Positions 43,933 through 53,065 of a stretch of DNA of 64,000 bases are shown in pieces. The notes below the pieces were generated by a model. The model saw nothing but the letters and a program-made list of their open reading frames with translations. It was not told the DNA's origin and did no database searches. Made by a program: the position numbers and the translations under genes. The stretch is taken from contig QIBA01000043.1 of NCBI GenBank assembly GCA_003225175.1, positions 18,019-82,018 on the forward strand. The letters run 5' to 3'. Numbering within the stretch: position 1 is the stretch's first letter; each line of letters begins with the position of its first letter. This stretch comes from Acidobacteriota bacterium. Its GTDB lineage: Bacteria > Acidobacteriota > Terriglobia > Terriglobales > Acidobacteriaceae.

Positions 43933-45596
43933 TTGCTTAGCGAAAGATACTCGATGTTCCAATACGTTTGCGGAGTTAAGACCACCGGATCTGCATTTTT
44001 AACCTTAGGCGATACGGCTACAAGCGCATTCTTGTCAACCAGATGAATCGTCGGATTCTGCTCGGTAGCGATTTCCTGCACTTTGTCGAAGGCTAGCTTT
44101 CGCCGCTTGCGATCCAAAGTTGACGCTTGCACGCGCATGTACTTGTCGATTTCAGCTTCCCATTGCGTCTCAGGAGTTTTCTGCGCGGGATTCCATTCGT
44201 GCAGATCCGCAGAGCTGAGCCACACATTCATTTGTCCATTTGGGTCAAGGTCGACATTCGTGAACCCCAGCAGAACTGCATCGTAATTAAAGGTCCTGGT
44301 CACCCGTTCAATGATCGAAGGGAAGTCCAGCGGAACAAAGTTCACACTAACACCAATCTGCTGCAGGTCCTGCTGAATCAGGCTTCCCATGCGTTCGCGC
44401 GGTTTATTTCCGGCGTTGGTAACGAGCGAGAAGCTCACGGGATGGCCGGCATTGTCCTTGAGTACATCGCCATCTTTTCGGAACCCGTCCTGCTTCAACA
44501 GTTCGAGTGCTCCGTTTGGATCGTATGGGGTTGGCTGCAAATTCTGATTGAACCAGAACCTATTCGCCGGACTGACTATTCCAATCGAAGGGGTGGCATG
44601 CCCGCGGAGGGCTACCCGCGCCAAATCGGCTCGATTGATGGCCATCGATATGGCGCACCGGAACTTGCGCGAGCGAAGCCAGTTTTTCTTGTAGTCGGGG
44701 AGCGGAGATTTGCGGACTTCATTGAACCAGAGCTCTTCGGGTTCGACCGAGGGCCCAAGATCGCGTGCTGCGCCTGGATCTTCGCTGTGCAATTGCTCGT
44801 AAAGATCGGGCGACATGCCATTGATCAATTGAATGTCGCCCTGCCTGAATCTTATGAGTTCGGTGTCGCGGTTGGACAGCACATAAAGGCGGACCGCACT
44901 TAAATAGGGAAGCTGCTGCCCTGAGTCGTCCTTCTTCCAATACCGTGGATTGCGCTTTAGCAGGACGTATTCTCCAGCTTTTTGCTCGCCCACACTGAAT
45001 GGTCCCAAAACGACATTTGAATCCGCTCGACCGGCCATGCGAGCCGGGGAGATAGCGATTTCGTCAAACAGCCGCTCCATGCCGGCGATGGGCTGTTCAA
45101 ACTCAATACTCAGCTGATCTTTTCCGTGCGCCTGTACGATTGCAGTACCTCCAGCACGGAATGAGTCGCCCTTCGGGGAATGCAGATTTGGATCCAGAGC
45201 CGCCTTAAGAGTCGCGACTACGTCCTCGGCGCTGAAGTCACTGCCGTCGGAAAACTTTATGCCTGGGCGCAGATTCAGAGTAATGCGGCGGCCGTTCTCA
45301 TCGATCGTCCAACTCTTCGCTAATTCTGGCTCATTCTCCTGCGTTTTGCGATTCACGCGAATCAGCACTCCGCCAGTGAGATAGCGAACTATGTCAGAAG
45401 AATCGTCCTCCGCCATCAATGGGTTGAAGGTCTTGGGATCGGCTTTGATTGCGACGCGAAGCTCGCCGCTGTTTTGGCCCGAACGACTGCATGCCGTCAA
45501 ATATAAGGCGATCGCTACAACAAAGAGGCAAAACGCGCCCATGGCCTTTGTACTTACTTCAACCGATGACCCAATGACCCGATCACCCCATTTCAT
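43929..45596 (-). CDS. oligopeptide-type substrate-binding lipoprotein (SBP family 5)
   Basis: About 555 residues. A lipoprotein signal CLFVVAIALYLTAC gives lipidated Cys35 if translation starts at ATG 45596, which overlaps the previous permease stop (TAATG); ATG 45545 is an alternative. KADPKTFNPLMAEDDSS, GRRITLNLRPGIKFSDGSDFSAEDVVATL and AIVQAHGKDQLSIEF are Dpp/Opp binding-protein blocks. The ligand is probably a peptide. The stretch between the two possible starts contains a copy of repeat family B. Confidence 0.9.
   Translation of the reverse strand: MKWGDRVIGSSVEVSTKAMGAFCLFVVAIALYLTACSRSGQNSGELRVAIKADPKTFNPLMAEDDSSDIVRYLTGGVLIRVNRKTQENEPELAKSWTIDENGRRITLNLRPGIKFSDGSDFSAEDVVATLKAALDPNLHSPKGDSFRAGGTAIVQAHGKDQLSIEFEQPIAGMERLFDEIAISPARMAGRADSNVVLGPFSVGEQKAGEYVLLKRNPRYWKKDDSGQQLPYLSAVRLYVLSNRDTELIRFRQGDIQLINGMSPDLYEQLHSEDPGAARDLGPSVEPEELWFNEVRKSPLPDYKKNWLRSRKFRCAISMAINRADLARVALRGHATPSIGIVSPANRFWFNQNLQPTPYDPNGALELLKQDGFRKDGDVLKDNAGHPVSFSLVTNAGNKPRERMGSLIQQDLQQIGVSVNFVPLDFPSIIERVTRTFNYDAVLLGFTNVDLDPNGQMNVWLSSADLHEWNPAQKTPETQWEAEIDKYMRVQASTLDRKRRKLAFDKVQEIATEQNPTIHLVDKNALVAVSPKVKNADPVVLTPQTYWNIEYLSLSK
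45565..45590. repeat. repeat family B copy, at the start of the binding-protein gene
   Basis: About 22 of 26 bases match the right arm of the element at 29032-29227 (shared core atgacccgatcaccc). It sits between the two candidate start codons of the binding-protein gene, so it is either translated as the signal-peptide n-region or forms the leader. Confidence 0.7.
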
Positions 45597-46402
45597 TAGG
45601 ACGCGTACTCCTCGCCAGAGAGAATGAACTGGAACAAGCTCATCACCAGAATCAGCGAAATCAGCGGCGCCCAAAGCCAGGGACGATGGCCAAGTGCGCC
45701 GTAGTTCTCGAGTTCGCGCAGCAGGTTTCCCCAAGACGGCAATGGCTCGGTTACGCCCAGTCCAAGCATTCCCAAATTAGCCTCTGTAAGAATAAAGAGC
45801 GGAACGGAGATCCAGAATTGGGCGATAAGAATCGGCTTCACATTTGGGAGTACGTGGCGAATGAGGAGCCGCACGGGCGGAGATCCTGAGGCTCGTGCTT
45901 GCAGCACAAACTCGGAGTTTCGGAGGTCGCGTACCGTCGCGGCGACGATGCGCGCCGATGCCGCCCAGCCCAATGCTCCGAGCAGAGCAAATGTGACAAT
46001 GACGGATGTGACCGCCGGAATATCTAACGGCAACAACGCCCGCACAGTCAGGAGCAAAAAGAGCCATGGCAAGCTGAGAAAAAGATCGATCATGACTTTG
46101 GTGCCTCTCTCCCAAAACCCACCTAAATAAGCGCCAGCTCCGCCAATAAGGGCTGCGAGGAGAGTCGAAAGCAATGCCGCAGCCGGAGCGAGAAGCAGGG
46201 AAATGCGCATGCCATAAAGAAGACGCGATAGCCGATCGCGTCCAAGTTCGTCCGTACCGAGCGGATATTGCTGGGCCGGCGGGTGATTCACGTCCTGCCG
46301 GAATTGCTTTGCGTAGGGCGCTGGGGCCATCACGTTGGCGGCCAAAGCTACCACGAAGACGACCGCCAGCAGCGCAACAGCAGCCCACCGAGTAGCGGTC
46401 AC
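45596..46402 (-). CDS. ABC transporter permease, DppC/OppC type
   Basis: 268 residues, about six helices. YPLGTDELGRDRLSRLLYGMRISLL is the classic OppC block and EFVLQARASGSPPVRLLIRHVLPNV the EAA loop that docks the ATPase. GTG 46402 overlaps the previous permease stop (GTGA) and has GAGGG upstream; the longer frame to 46558 lies within that permease gene. Second gene of the transporter operon. Confidence 0.9.
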   Translation of the reverse strand: MTATRWAAVALLAVVFVVALAANVMAPAPYAKQFRQDVNHPPAQQYPLGTDELGRDRLSRLLYGMRISLLLAPAAALLSTLLAALIGGAGAYLGGFWERGTKVMIDLFLSLPWLFLLLTVRALLPLDIPAVTSVIVTFALLGALGWAASARIVAATVRDLRNSEFVLQARASGSPPVRLLIRHVLPNVKPILIAQFWISVPLFILTEANLGMLGLGVTEPLPSWGNLLRELENYGALGHRPWLWAPLISLILVMSLFQFILSGEEYAS

Positions 46403-47265
46403 AGCACATCCCTCGTAGCCGCAGGGGTCAGCAGATCGGAGAACGAGTTTACGGTTACCGTCACCAGGGCGATGATCAGCGTAAGGTTTACAAGAACAGG
46501 CACGTCGCGGGCCAGCGCGGACCTCCACGCAAGCTGTCCCAAACCGGGATAATCGCAAACCACCTCAACCGGAATTGCTGCGCCCAGTGCCAGACTTACT
46601 GTGACGCCAGCGAGGGCCAGCATCGGCGCTGCCATATTTGGCAGCACATGCCAGCCGAGAATACGAAGCCCGCTCAGTCCACGTGCTTTAGCTGTGAGTA
46701 CATGCGGCATTGCATAGGTTTTAATGAGGAGGTTGCGCGAGAAGCGAAATACCTTGGGAAAGACAACTAAGGCAATGGCGATTCTTCCCGGTGATCCGGC
46801 GACCAGAAACAAGAGAGCCAGCGCCGCAGAAGGGATGCACAGGAACAGACCCGTGATCAGTCCAGCTGTTGTGCTGTAGACGGGAGATTGCTTCCAGGTT
46901 GCCGGCAAAGCGAATGCGATCCCCAGTAGCCAACCACCTCCTACGCCTATGGCGATCGAATGCAGGGTCTCTGGGAATCGGTCTCGCAGTAGTTCCAGAA
47001 CGGGACGATTCAGAGACCGGGAGTACCCGAGGTCGCCATGCGCGAGTTCTGCCAGGTGGTGTCCGTAATACGAGAGCACATTGCGTTCCTGCGCTTCTTG
47101 TTGGTGAAGAGCCTGCCTGGTTTCTGCCGAGAGTTGCGCATTGAGGTCGCTCTCCTGCACACCGAATCCTGGAGCAAGACGAACGAGCGTAGCGCCTAAC
47201 AAGCCGCCTAGCAAAGCGGTGAGCAGAATCGTGATCAGTTGTCGTGCGATTGCTTTCAACGACAT
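46399..47265 (-). CDS. ABC transporter permease, DppB/OppB type
   Basis: 288 residues, about six helices. GDLGYSRSLNRPVLELLRDRFPETL and VLTAKARGLSGLRILGWHVLPN (EAA loop) place it in the OppB family; VVCDYPGLGQLAWRSALARDVPVL is the conserved end. It is somewhat shorter than typical OppB (about 310-340). It is the first gene of permease-permease-binding protein-ATPase, all with overlapping stops and starts. Confidence 0.9.
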   Translation of the reverse strand: MSLKAIARQLITILLTALLGGLLGATLVRLAPGFGVQESDLNAQLSAETRQALHQQEAQERNVLSYYGHHLAELAHGDLGYSRSLNRPVLELLRDRFPETLHSIAIGVGGGWLLGIAFALPATWKQSPVYSTTAGLITGLFLCIPSAALALLFLVAGSPGRIAIALVVFPKVFRFSRNLLIKTYAMPHVLTAKARGLSGLRILGWHVLPNMAAPMLALAGVTVSLALGAAIPVEVVCDYPGLGQLAWRSALARDVPVLVNLTLIIALVTVTVNSFSDLLTPAATRDVL

Positions 47266-47585
47266 CGCGCGGACACTACCTCACTCGCTCGGAATATGAC
47301 AGTGTGCGCAGTTGACGTCCAGTATTTATGCATGTGGGGAACATGGCAAGTACTGACGCATTATGCATTACGCAGGGGCCTCGGCTTTAGCCCTGCCGGA
47401 GAAACGAGCCCAATCGATCCGGCTTTAGACGCCGCGATTAGCTTTGGATCGCATGAGTGGAACTGGATGTTGGCTGCATTCGCGTTTGGACCGGAACCGC
47501 GGCGGCTAAAGCCAAAAATTCTTATTGCTTGTTCCCCGCACGTCTGAAGGCGGTGCCCCTCCCTACTACATTGTTCCATTTCGGT
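47266..47585. repeat. 320-base gap with a GGCTTTAGCC inverted repeat
   Basis: GGCTTTAGCC at 47383-47392 and GGCTAAAGCC at 47504-47513 are inverted copies about 110 bases apart, flanked by further GC-rich matches. This pattern looks like another dispersed element. The gap also contains the promoter of the ABC operon on its left side. I found no convincing sigma-54 promoter or gene in it. Confidence 0.5.
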
Positions 47586-48542
47586 CTAGCCCTTTTGCAG
47601 AGAATAAGAACGGAGTTTGCGGCTTAGCGTGCGGCGAGAGATGCCGAGAATTCTGGCGGCCTTCTGCTGGTGACCTGCTGTTCCCCGGAGTGCTCGAAGG
47701 ATCAGATCCTTTTCCATCGTGTCGAGCGGTGCGGCGATTGGAGCTTCCGAAGAATCAAATCGTGGTCGGAACTCCTGAATGTGACTGGGCAGTTCATGCG
47801 CGGTGATCGTCTCACTGGGACAGAAGACCGCAGCGGTGAGAACTACGTTGCGTAGCTCGCGAACATTGCCGGACCAGTGATAGTTCTCGAGCGTGCGCTT
47901 TGCTTCTTCACAAAATGTCAGATGAGGATACGTGGCGTGTAAGAAGAAGTTGGAGAGAGGAATAATGTCTTCCCGGCGTTCACGCAATGGAGGAATATGC
48001 AAATGGATCTGGTTCAGCCGATGAAACAAATCGTTGCGGAAGGCGCCCTTCGCCACTTGATCTTCCAGATCACGGCTTGTCGCGGCAATGATCCGAGCAT
48101 CAACCGAAACCTTTTTCAGTCCTCCGACACGGTAATACGGAGTTCCGTCAAGAACGCGCAGCAGCTTCACCTGTGTTCGCGGTTCAAGTTCCCCGATTTC
48201 GTCGAGAAATAATGTGCCCTCGTGAGCTAACTCGAAGAACCCTACCTTTTGCGAGTCTGCGCCGCTGAATGCGCCTTTCTCATATCCGAACAGTTCACTC
48301 TCAACCAGATGCTCGGGAAGAGCGCCGCAGTTCACGTCTATGAGCGGCTTGTTACACCGAAGAGAAAAATGATGGATCGCTCGCGCGATGATCTCTTTTC
48401 CGCTTCCGGTCTCTCCAGTGATTAATACTGAAGCGTTTGTTTTGGCTACCCGCTCGGCGGTTGCCATGAGACGTTGGAGTGCGGGGCTGTGCACAATCGC
48501 AGGCACACCCTGCAACATCTGCGGGTTGGACTCTGTGGGCAA
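47586..48542 (-). CDS. sigma-54-dependent activator lacking a sensor domain
   Basis: 318 residues. After only about 20 residues comes the AAA+ domain: Walker A GETGSGKE, GAFSGA loop that contacts sigma-54 (Ser for the usual Thr), Walker B GTLFLDEIGE and the arginine-finger region FRNDLFHRL. The C-terminus GTAGHQQKAARILGISRRTLSRKLRSY is a Fis-type helix-turn-helix. It should bind an upstream enhancer and drive RpoN-dependent promoters, without an obvious input domain. The start is TTG 48542 or ATG 48518; neither has a good ribosome site. The same-strand neighbour upstream is a close paralogue. Confidence 0.88.
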   Translation of the reverse strand: MPTESNPQMLQGVPAIVHSPALQRLMATAERVAKTNASVLITGETGSGKEIIARAIHHFSLRCNKPLIDVNCGALPEHLVESELFGYEKGAFSGADSQKVGFFELAHEGTLFLDEIGELEPRTQVKLLRVLDGTPYYRVGGLKKVSVDARIIAATSRDLEDQVAKGAFRNDLFHRLNQIHLHIPPLRERREDIIPLSNFFLHATYPHLTFCEEAKRTLENYHWSGNVRELRNVVLTAAVFCPSETITAHELPSHIQEFRPRFDSSEAPIAAPLDTMEKDLILRALRGTAGHQQKAARILGISRRTLSRKLRSYSLQKG

Positions 48543-48606
48543 GAGGCGGACAGTTTCGGGAAACGTTCGATGTACGTAACAAAGTACTGCCGAAGATGTC
48601 CGAAAT

Positions 48607-48639
48607 CTAAGGTGATGCGACCGAAGAGGATTACCTTAG
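48607..48639. promoter_or_regulatory. small hairpin between the two activator genes
   Basis: CTAAGGTGAT (48607-48616) and ATTACCTTAG (48630-48639) pair in 9 bp plus one wobble. It is 15 bases past the stop of the upstream activator gene. It could be a weak terminator or a protein site; the T tract that follows is short. Confidence 0.35.
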
Positions 48640-48653
48640 GTCATATATGCGGG

Positions 48654-50240
48654 TTACTTTAGGGCAGTCCAGCCCTCCTCGAGCTGTTTTTGCAGGATCC
48701 AGCGCTTTAACTCGGCCGCGGACTTGTCGTCGATCTTCACGAACTTGATGCCGGCATGCCCGTCACGCGAGCACCAGGCGATCTCGGACTCGGCCTGCAC
48801 CGGGTTCTCGATTCCCGGGACTTTGAAATTAAGGTAGAAGGCGAGAGCGTTCTGCGCCTCGAGGGGAACCTTGTTCAAGGCGATCCCGCCCAGGCTGACG
48901 TTCGTCGATTCCGCAGTGAACTCATGGCCATCGGAGGTCTTCACTCTTACCGGCACTTCGAGCGTGCTGCGGAAGTAGTTCTGCTGCCGCTGGCTTAGAA
49001 CTCCAAGGCTATCTGTGCCTTGCTGTGATTCCTCACGCATTTGCTTTAGTTGGCGGCTGAGCGTACGACGGGAGATTCCCAATTCCTCAGAAGCTAAACC
49101 TTGATGCCCGCTGTGGCGTGCCAGGGCTTCGAGGACGCGCTGTTTCTTGATGTCACGTAAGCCTCCACCGGAAGGGGCCAGGGGACCAGGAGAAAACGGA
49201 ATAGACCCAATCCGTGGAGGAACCGTAGCCGCTCTGCCTATCAGTGGTTTTGAGAGCTCAATTTCCGGCGGAAGATCTGCGGGAAGCACAACCTTGTTTG
49301 AGCACAATGCTCCCGCTCGAACCATTACGTTACGAAGTTCGCGAACATTTCCTGGCCAACGGTAAGCTTCAAGGGCAGCGAGTGCGGCTGGCGAGAGCTC
49401 GGCTGCGGGATCGTTTGCCGCCAGGAAATATTCCGCCAGCAGTGCAATATCCTCTTTTCGCTCTCGCAGCGGGGGTACACGTAGTTGAAATTGCGACAAT
49501 CTATGATATAGATCCCCGCGAAATCGTCCTTCTCTTACTGCTTTGTCCAATTCCTGATTAGTGGCCGCGATCAGCCTTACATCCACAACGACTTTTTTCG
49601 TGCCCCCAAGGCGGTAATAGGGCACGCCATCGAGAACCCGCAGCAGCTTGACCTGAAGCTTGGGCTCCAGTTCGCCGACTTCATCTAGAAATAAGGTTCC
49701 TTTGGAAGCCAGCTCAAAGAAGCCCGGCTTCGAACCGTCCGCGCCACTAAAAGCTCCCTTTTCATATCCAAAAAGTTCGCTTTCCACGAGATGTTCCGGA
49801 AGAGCCCCGCAATTCACGTCAACCCAAGGCTGTTCCCCGCGCAACGAGTGGAAATGCAAAGCGCGGGCGATCAATTCCTTTCCGGTGCCCGTTTCTCCGA
49901 CGATGAGCACGGCGGCATTGTGGTGCGCCACGCGCTCAACCATTTGCAGCAGTCGTCTCATCGACTCGCTGCGAAAGACAGCCTGGACGCCAGGCAAGTC
50001 CAAAATTACTGGTTCACTGCTCAACAGAAGTGGCCTTTCGAAGCTCTGGGCCGGAGTGTAGGCCAGCAGCGTAGATGACGCAACCCAAATAGAAAGCGGT
50101 ACTTGGCCTGACAACGTGGGCGCAAAGGCCCTATTTTCAGGGCGTCCGAGCCCAGTTTTCGTCGATTTTAGCCCAAGTACGACCTTTCTTGGCGTACTTG
50201 CGAGACATGCTGTCTCACTGGCGGTGGCGCACTGCGCCAA
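48654..50240 (-). CDS. sigma-54-dependent activator with C-terminal PilZ domain
   Basis: 528 residues from the longest frame; the TTG start is doubtful because the first 60-75 residues look non-coding. The AAA+ part has GETGTGKE, GAFSGA, GTLFLDEVGE and FRGDLYHRL. Next is the Fis-type helix-turn-helix HQGLASEELGISRRTLSRQLKQ. The last 115 residues form a PilZ-like domain: NYFRSTLEVPVRVKT then ESTNVSLGGIALNK, with the NxSxxG half of the c-di-GMP motif. The RxxxR half is not clean. A PilZ domain after the DNA-binding domain suggests c-di-GMP control of transcription. Confidence 0.85.
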   Translation of the reverse strand: MAQCATASETACLASTPRKVVLGLKSTKTGLGRPENRAFAPTLSGQVPLSIWVASSTLLAYTPAQSFERPLLLSSEPVILDLPGVQAVFRSESMRRLLQMVERVAHHNAAVLIVGETGTGKELIARALHFHSLRGEQPWVDVNCGALPEHLVESELFGYEKGAFSGADGSKPGFFELASKGTLFLDEVGELEPKLQVKLLRVLDGVPYYRLGGTKKVVVDVRLIAATNQELDKAVREGRFRGDLYHRLSQFQLRVPPLRERKEDIALLAEYFLAANDPAAELSPAALAALEAYRWPGNVRELRNVMVRAGALCSNKVVLPADLPPEIELSKPLIGRAATVPPRIGSIPFSPGPLAPSGGGLRDIKKQRVLEALARHSGHQGLASEELGISRRTLSRQLKQMREESQQGTDSLGVLSQRQQNYFRSTLEVPVRVKTSDGHEFTAESTNVSLGGIALNKVPLEAQNALAFYLNFKVPGIENPVQAESEIAWCSRDGHAGIKFVKIDDKSAAELKRWILQKQLEEGWTALK

Positions 50241-50373
50241 TATGTCTCAAGCTGTGCATTTCCATTTCGGTTCTCATATCTAAGTAGCACAAAATAAAGG
50301 CCGCAGGTCAGTTTTCTATGCACAGGTACGCGTGGCAGGAGAAATGCACCCAAACAGGTCGCGAGGGTTTTCA

Positions 50374-52815
50374 ATGCAGGCAGACCGACTTAAGGCTGGT
50401 GCATTCATCACTTTGATTGCATTCTCAGGCGCCTCAGTGTTCGCCTATGGAATGCTCAACTGGCACGCCCAGGATCTGGTGCGGCTGGTTGTTTACATCG
50501 TTATTGCGGCGGTTGCGTCCGGGTTAAAGGTCAGCTTGCCGGGCGTGAATGGGACGATGTCGGTTAACTTTCTCTTCGTCCTGCTCGGTATCGTCGAACT
50601 GAATCTTCCGGAAACGCTGCTCATTGGGCTCACAGGCATCGTTACTCAAAGCCTCTGGAAGTCCCGCAAAATAACTCCTGTTCATCTGACGTTCAACCTG
50701 GGCGGTAACGCACTCGCAATCGGGGCTGCATATTCATCGTACGAATTTGTAAACAGCCGCTGGTTCGCGCACAGTCTTCCACTATCGCTTGTCGTCGCGG
50801 CTTCCGTGTACTTCCTAGCCAATACGATTCCAATCGCGGGAGTGATTTCGCTTACTGAGCACAAACCAGTCACGAAGACTTGGAAGGAATGCTACTTCTG
50901 GTGCTTCCCCTACTATCTGTTTGGCGCGGCATTGACGGGACTGGCACACCTCATTAACCAGCATGCTGGATGGGAGACATCGCTGCTCGCCTTCCCGGCC
51001 GTGTACTGGATTTATCGTTCGTATCGCCTGTACCTCGAGCGCCTTGAGCACGAGAAGAATCACGTTGAGGATATGGCTGCGCTGCACTTGCGAACCATTG
51101 AGGCGCTGGCCTTGGCGATTGAAGCCAAAGATCACACCACGCATGAACACCTTAAGCGTGTACGCGTATATGCGGTCGAAATTGCAAAACAACTGAAGGT
51201 TTCTGAAGAAGAGCTCGAGGCGCTTCGTGCGGCCTCATTACTTCACGACATAGGCAAATTGGCGGTGCCCGAACACATCATCTCTAAGCCCGGCAAGTTG
51301 ACCCCGGAAGAATTCGAGAAGATGAAAATTCACCCGATCGTTGGGGCAGAGATTTTGCAACGCGTGCAGTTCCCGTATCCGGTAGTTCCTATCGTGCGCG
51401 CTCACCACGAAAAGTGGGACGGTAGTGGATATCCCTTCGGCCTGCGTGGAGAAGAGATTCCGATCGGAGCCCGCATTCTGGCTGCAGTGGATTGCTTGGA
51501 CGCGCTCGCATCCGATCGTCAATATCGCCGCGCGCTGCCGCTGGATGAAGCCATGCGGCACGTAGAGATGGAAGCAGGCACCAGCTTCGATCCGGTAGTA
51601 GTCGCCGAACTGAAGAAGCACTATCAGGAACTGGAACGGAAAGCGCAGGATCAGGATCATCCACTGGTGAAGCTCTCGACGGACCTCAAAGTCGAAAAGG
51701 GCACGCCTGCTGCTGGACTCGAGCACAACGAAGCCAAGCACGACGAACAATTGGTTGTGCAAAAGGCACATCAAGTCGAGTTCCTGTCATCGATCGCGAG
51801 CGCTCGTCAGGAAGCGCAGATGCTTTTCGAGCTTAGCCAGACGATCGGCAATTCGCTGTCTCTCGACGAGACGCTCTCTGTGTTATCAGTCCGCCTGAAG
51901 CGACTGATTCCTTACGACTCGATTGCCATCTACTGCAAGAAGGAAGACCGACTCGTGCCTGAGTTCGTCACCGGCGACAACTTCCGGTTGTTCTCATCAT
52001 TGCAGATCCCGATGGGACAAGGTCTCTCTGGATGGGTCGCGCAGAACCGCAAGGCCATCGTGAATGGCAATCCATCCGTAGAACCTGGATATCTGGCCGA
52101 CGACACTAAGTTCAGCACACTCCGTTCCGCGCTAGCAGTGCCCCTTGAGGGACTGCAGGGCGTTCTGGGCGTACTGGCCTTGTATCACTCCGAAAAGGAC
52201 GCATTCACTAACGATCACCTTCGCATTCTGCTGGCGATCGCCTCCAAGCTTGGATTGTCCATCGAGAACGCATTGAAGTACCGGCTGGCCGAGACGTCGG
52301 CAACCACCGACTACCTCACCGGATTGCCCAATGCGCGTTCGCTGTTCCTGCACCTGGATCGAGAGATGTCCCGTTGCCGCCGCCACGAAGAAGCTCTCAC
52401 AGTGCTTGTTTGCGACCTCGATGGATTCAAGCAGGTGAACGATCGCTTTGGACACTTGGAAGGCAATCGTCTGCTCCGAGTATTCGCACAAAAGTTGAAG
52501 GAGTCTTGCCGCGAATATGATTACGTAGCGCGCATGGGCGGCGACGAGTTCGTAATCGTCGCTCCTGGACTCGCTCCGGAAGCAAGCTTGGAAAAGTCCT
52601 ACTACTTCAACCAGCTTGCCATCGAAGCAGGAAGACAAGTGACGGGTGAGGAGATCGTCTCGCTGAGCGTGGGCTCCGCCTACTATCCCAAGGATGGACG
52701 CGACGCGGAACAACTGCTCGCCGAAGCCGACCGCCGCATGTACGTGGTAAAGCAACAACACCACTCCGGGGTAGACATTCCTCAAGAAGTTCCTCGAGCC
52801 GCCAAGGTGAACTGA
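50374..52815 (+). CDS. membrane HD-GYP / GAF / GGDEF c-di-GMP protein
   Basis: 813 residues from ATG 50374, which has GAGGG 6 bases upstream (GTG 50332 is poorer). Six or more N-terminal helices (1-215) form a MASE-like sensor. The HD-GYP domain has His291-Asp292 (LLHDIGKL) and HHEKWDGSGYP (His344, His345). A GAF domain follows at about 490-650. The GGDEF signature Gly722-Phe726 (RMGGDEFVIV) is intact, with an RxxD inhibitory site at Arg713-Asp716. Both c-di-GMP hydrolysis and synthesis look possible. It is divergent from the PilZ activator, which makes a shared circuit plausible. Confidence 0.9.
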   Translation: MQADRLKAGAFITLIAFSGASVFAYGMLNWHAQDLVRLVVYIVIAAVASGLKVSLPGVNGTMSVNFLFVLLGIVELNLPETLLIGLTGIVTQSLWKSRKITPVHLTFNLGGNALAIGAAYSSYEFVNSRWFAHSLPLSLVVAASVYFLANTIPIAGVISLTEHKPVTKTWKECYFWCFPYYLFGAALTGLAHLINQHAGWETSLLAFPAVYWIYRSYRLYLERLEHEKNHVEDMAALHLRTIEALALAIEAKDHTTHEHLKRVRVYAVEIAKQLKVSEEELEALRAASLLHDIGKLAVPEHIISKPGKLTPEEFEKMKIHPIVGAEILQRVQFPYPVVPIVRAHHEKWDGSGYPFGLRGEEIPIGARILAAVDCLDALASDRQYRRALPLDEAMRHVEMEAGTSFDPVVVAELKKHYQELERKAQDQDHPLVKLSTDLKVEKGTPAAGLEHNEAKHDEQLVVQKAHQVEFLSSIASARQEAQMLFELSQTIGNSLSLDETLSVLSVRLKRLIPYDSIAIYCKKEDRLVPEFVTGDNFRLFSSLQIPMGQGLSGWVAQNRKAIVNGNPSVEPGYLADDTKFSTLRSALAVPLEGLQGVLGVLALYHSEKDAFTNDHLRILLAIASKLGLSIENALKYRLAETSATTDYLTGLPNARSLFLHLDREMSRCRRHEEALTVLVCDLDGFKQVNDRFGHLEGNRLLRVFAQKLKESCREYDYVARMGGDEFVIVAPGLAPEASLEKSYYFNQLAIEAGRQVTGEEIVSLSVGSAYYPKDGRDAEQLLAEADRRMYVVKQQHHSGVDIPQEVPRAAKVN

Positions 52816-52841
52816 GCACCTTCAAGCCCGGGGCCCTCGCA

Positions 52842-52877
52842 GAAGACCCCAGCCGCAAGGCTGGGGTCTTCGTTTTT
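52842..52877 (+). terminator. strong intrinsic terminator
   Basis: GAAGACCCCAGCC (52842-52854) and GGCTGGGGTCTTC (52859-52871) form a perfect 13-bp stem with a GCAA loop, followed by GTTTTT. It closes the HD-GYP/GGDEF gene, 27 bases after its stop. Confidence 0.95.
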
Positions 52878-52966
52878 CGGGAAGGGCAGCTTCCGAGCTG
52901 CGTAGCCTCGAAGCTCCCCAGCTATTTGGCGATTCCGTTCAGTGAACGATAAAATCGAAACAGAGG

Positions 52967-53042
52967 GCCGACGTAGCTCAGCTGGTAGAGCAGTCGATTC
53001 GTAATCGACAGGTCATCGGTTCAAGTCCGATCGTCGGCTCCA
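52967..53042 (+). tRNA. tRNA-Thr (anticodon CGT)
   Basis: 76 bases with a full cloverleaf: acceptor GCCGACG with CGTCGGC, D arm GCTC...GAGC, anticodon stem GTCGA/TCGAC around loop TTCGTAA (anticodon CGT, reads ACG), T arm ATCGG/CCGAT around TTCAAGT, and an encoded 3' CCA at 53040-53042. The discriminator base is T. Confidence 0.95.
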
Positions 53043-53065
53043 GAGCTTCCCGGCTGCATACCACC

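Noticed and set aside
47266..47360. Possible sigma-54 promoter (TGGCA near 47345) in the region next to the activators
   Set aside because: The GG to GC spacing is 11 instead of 10, and the strand is wrong for the ABC operon.
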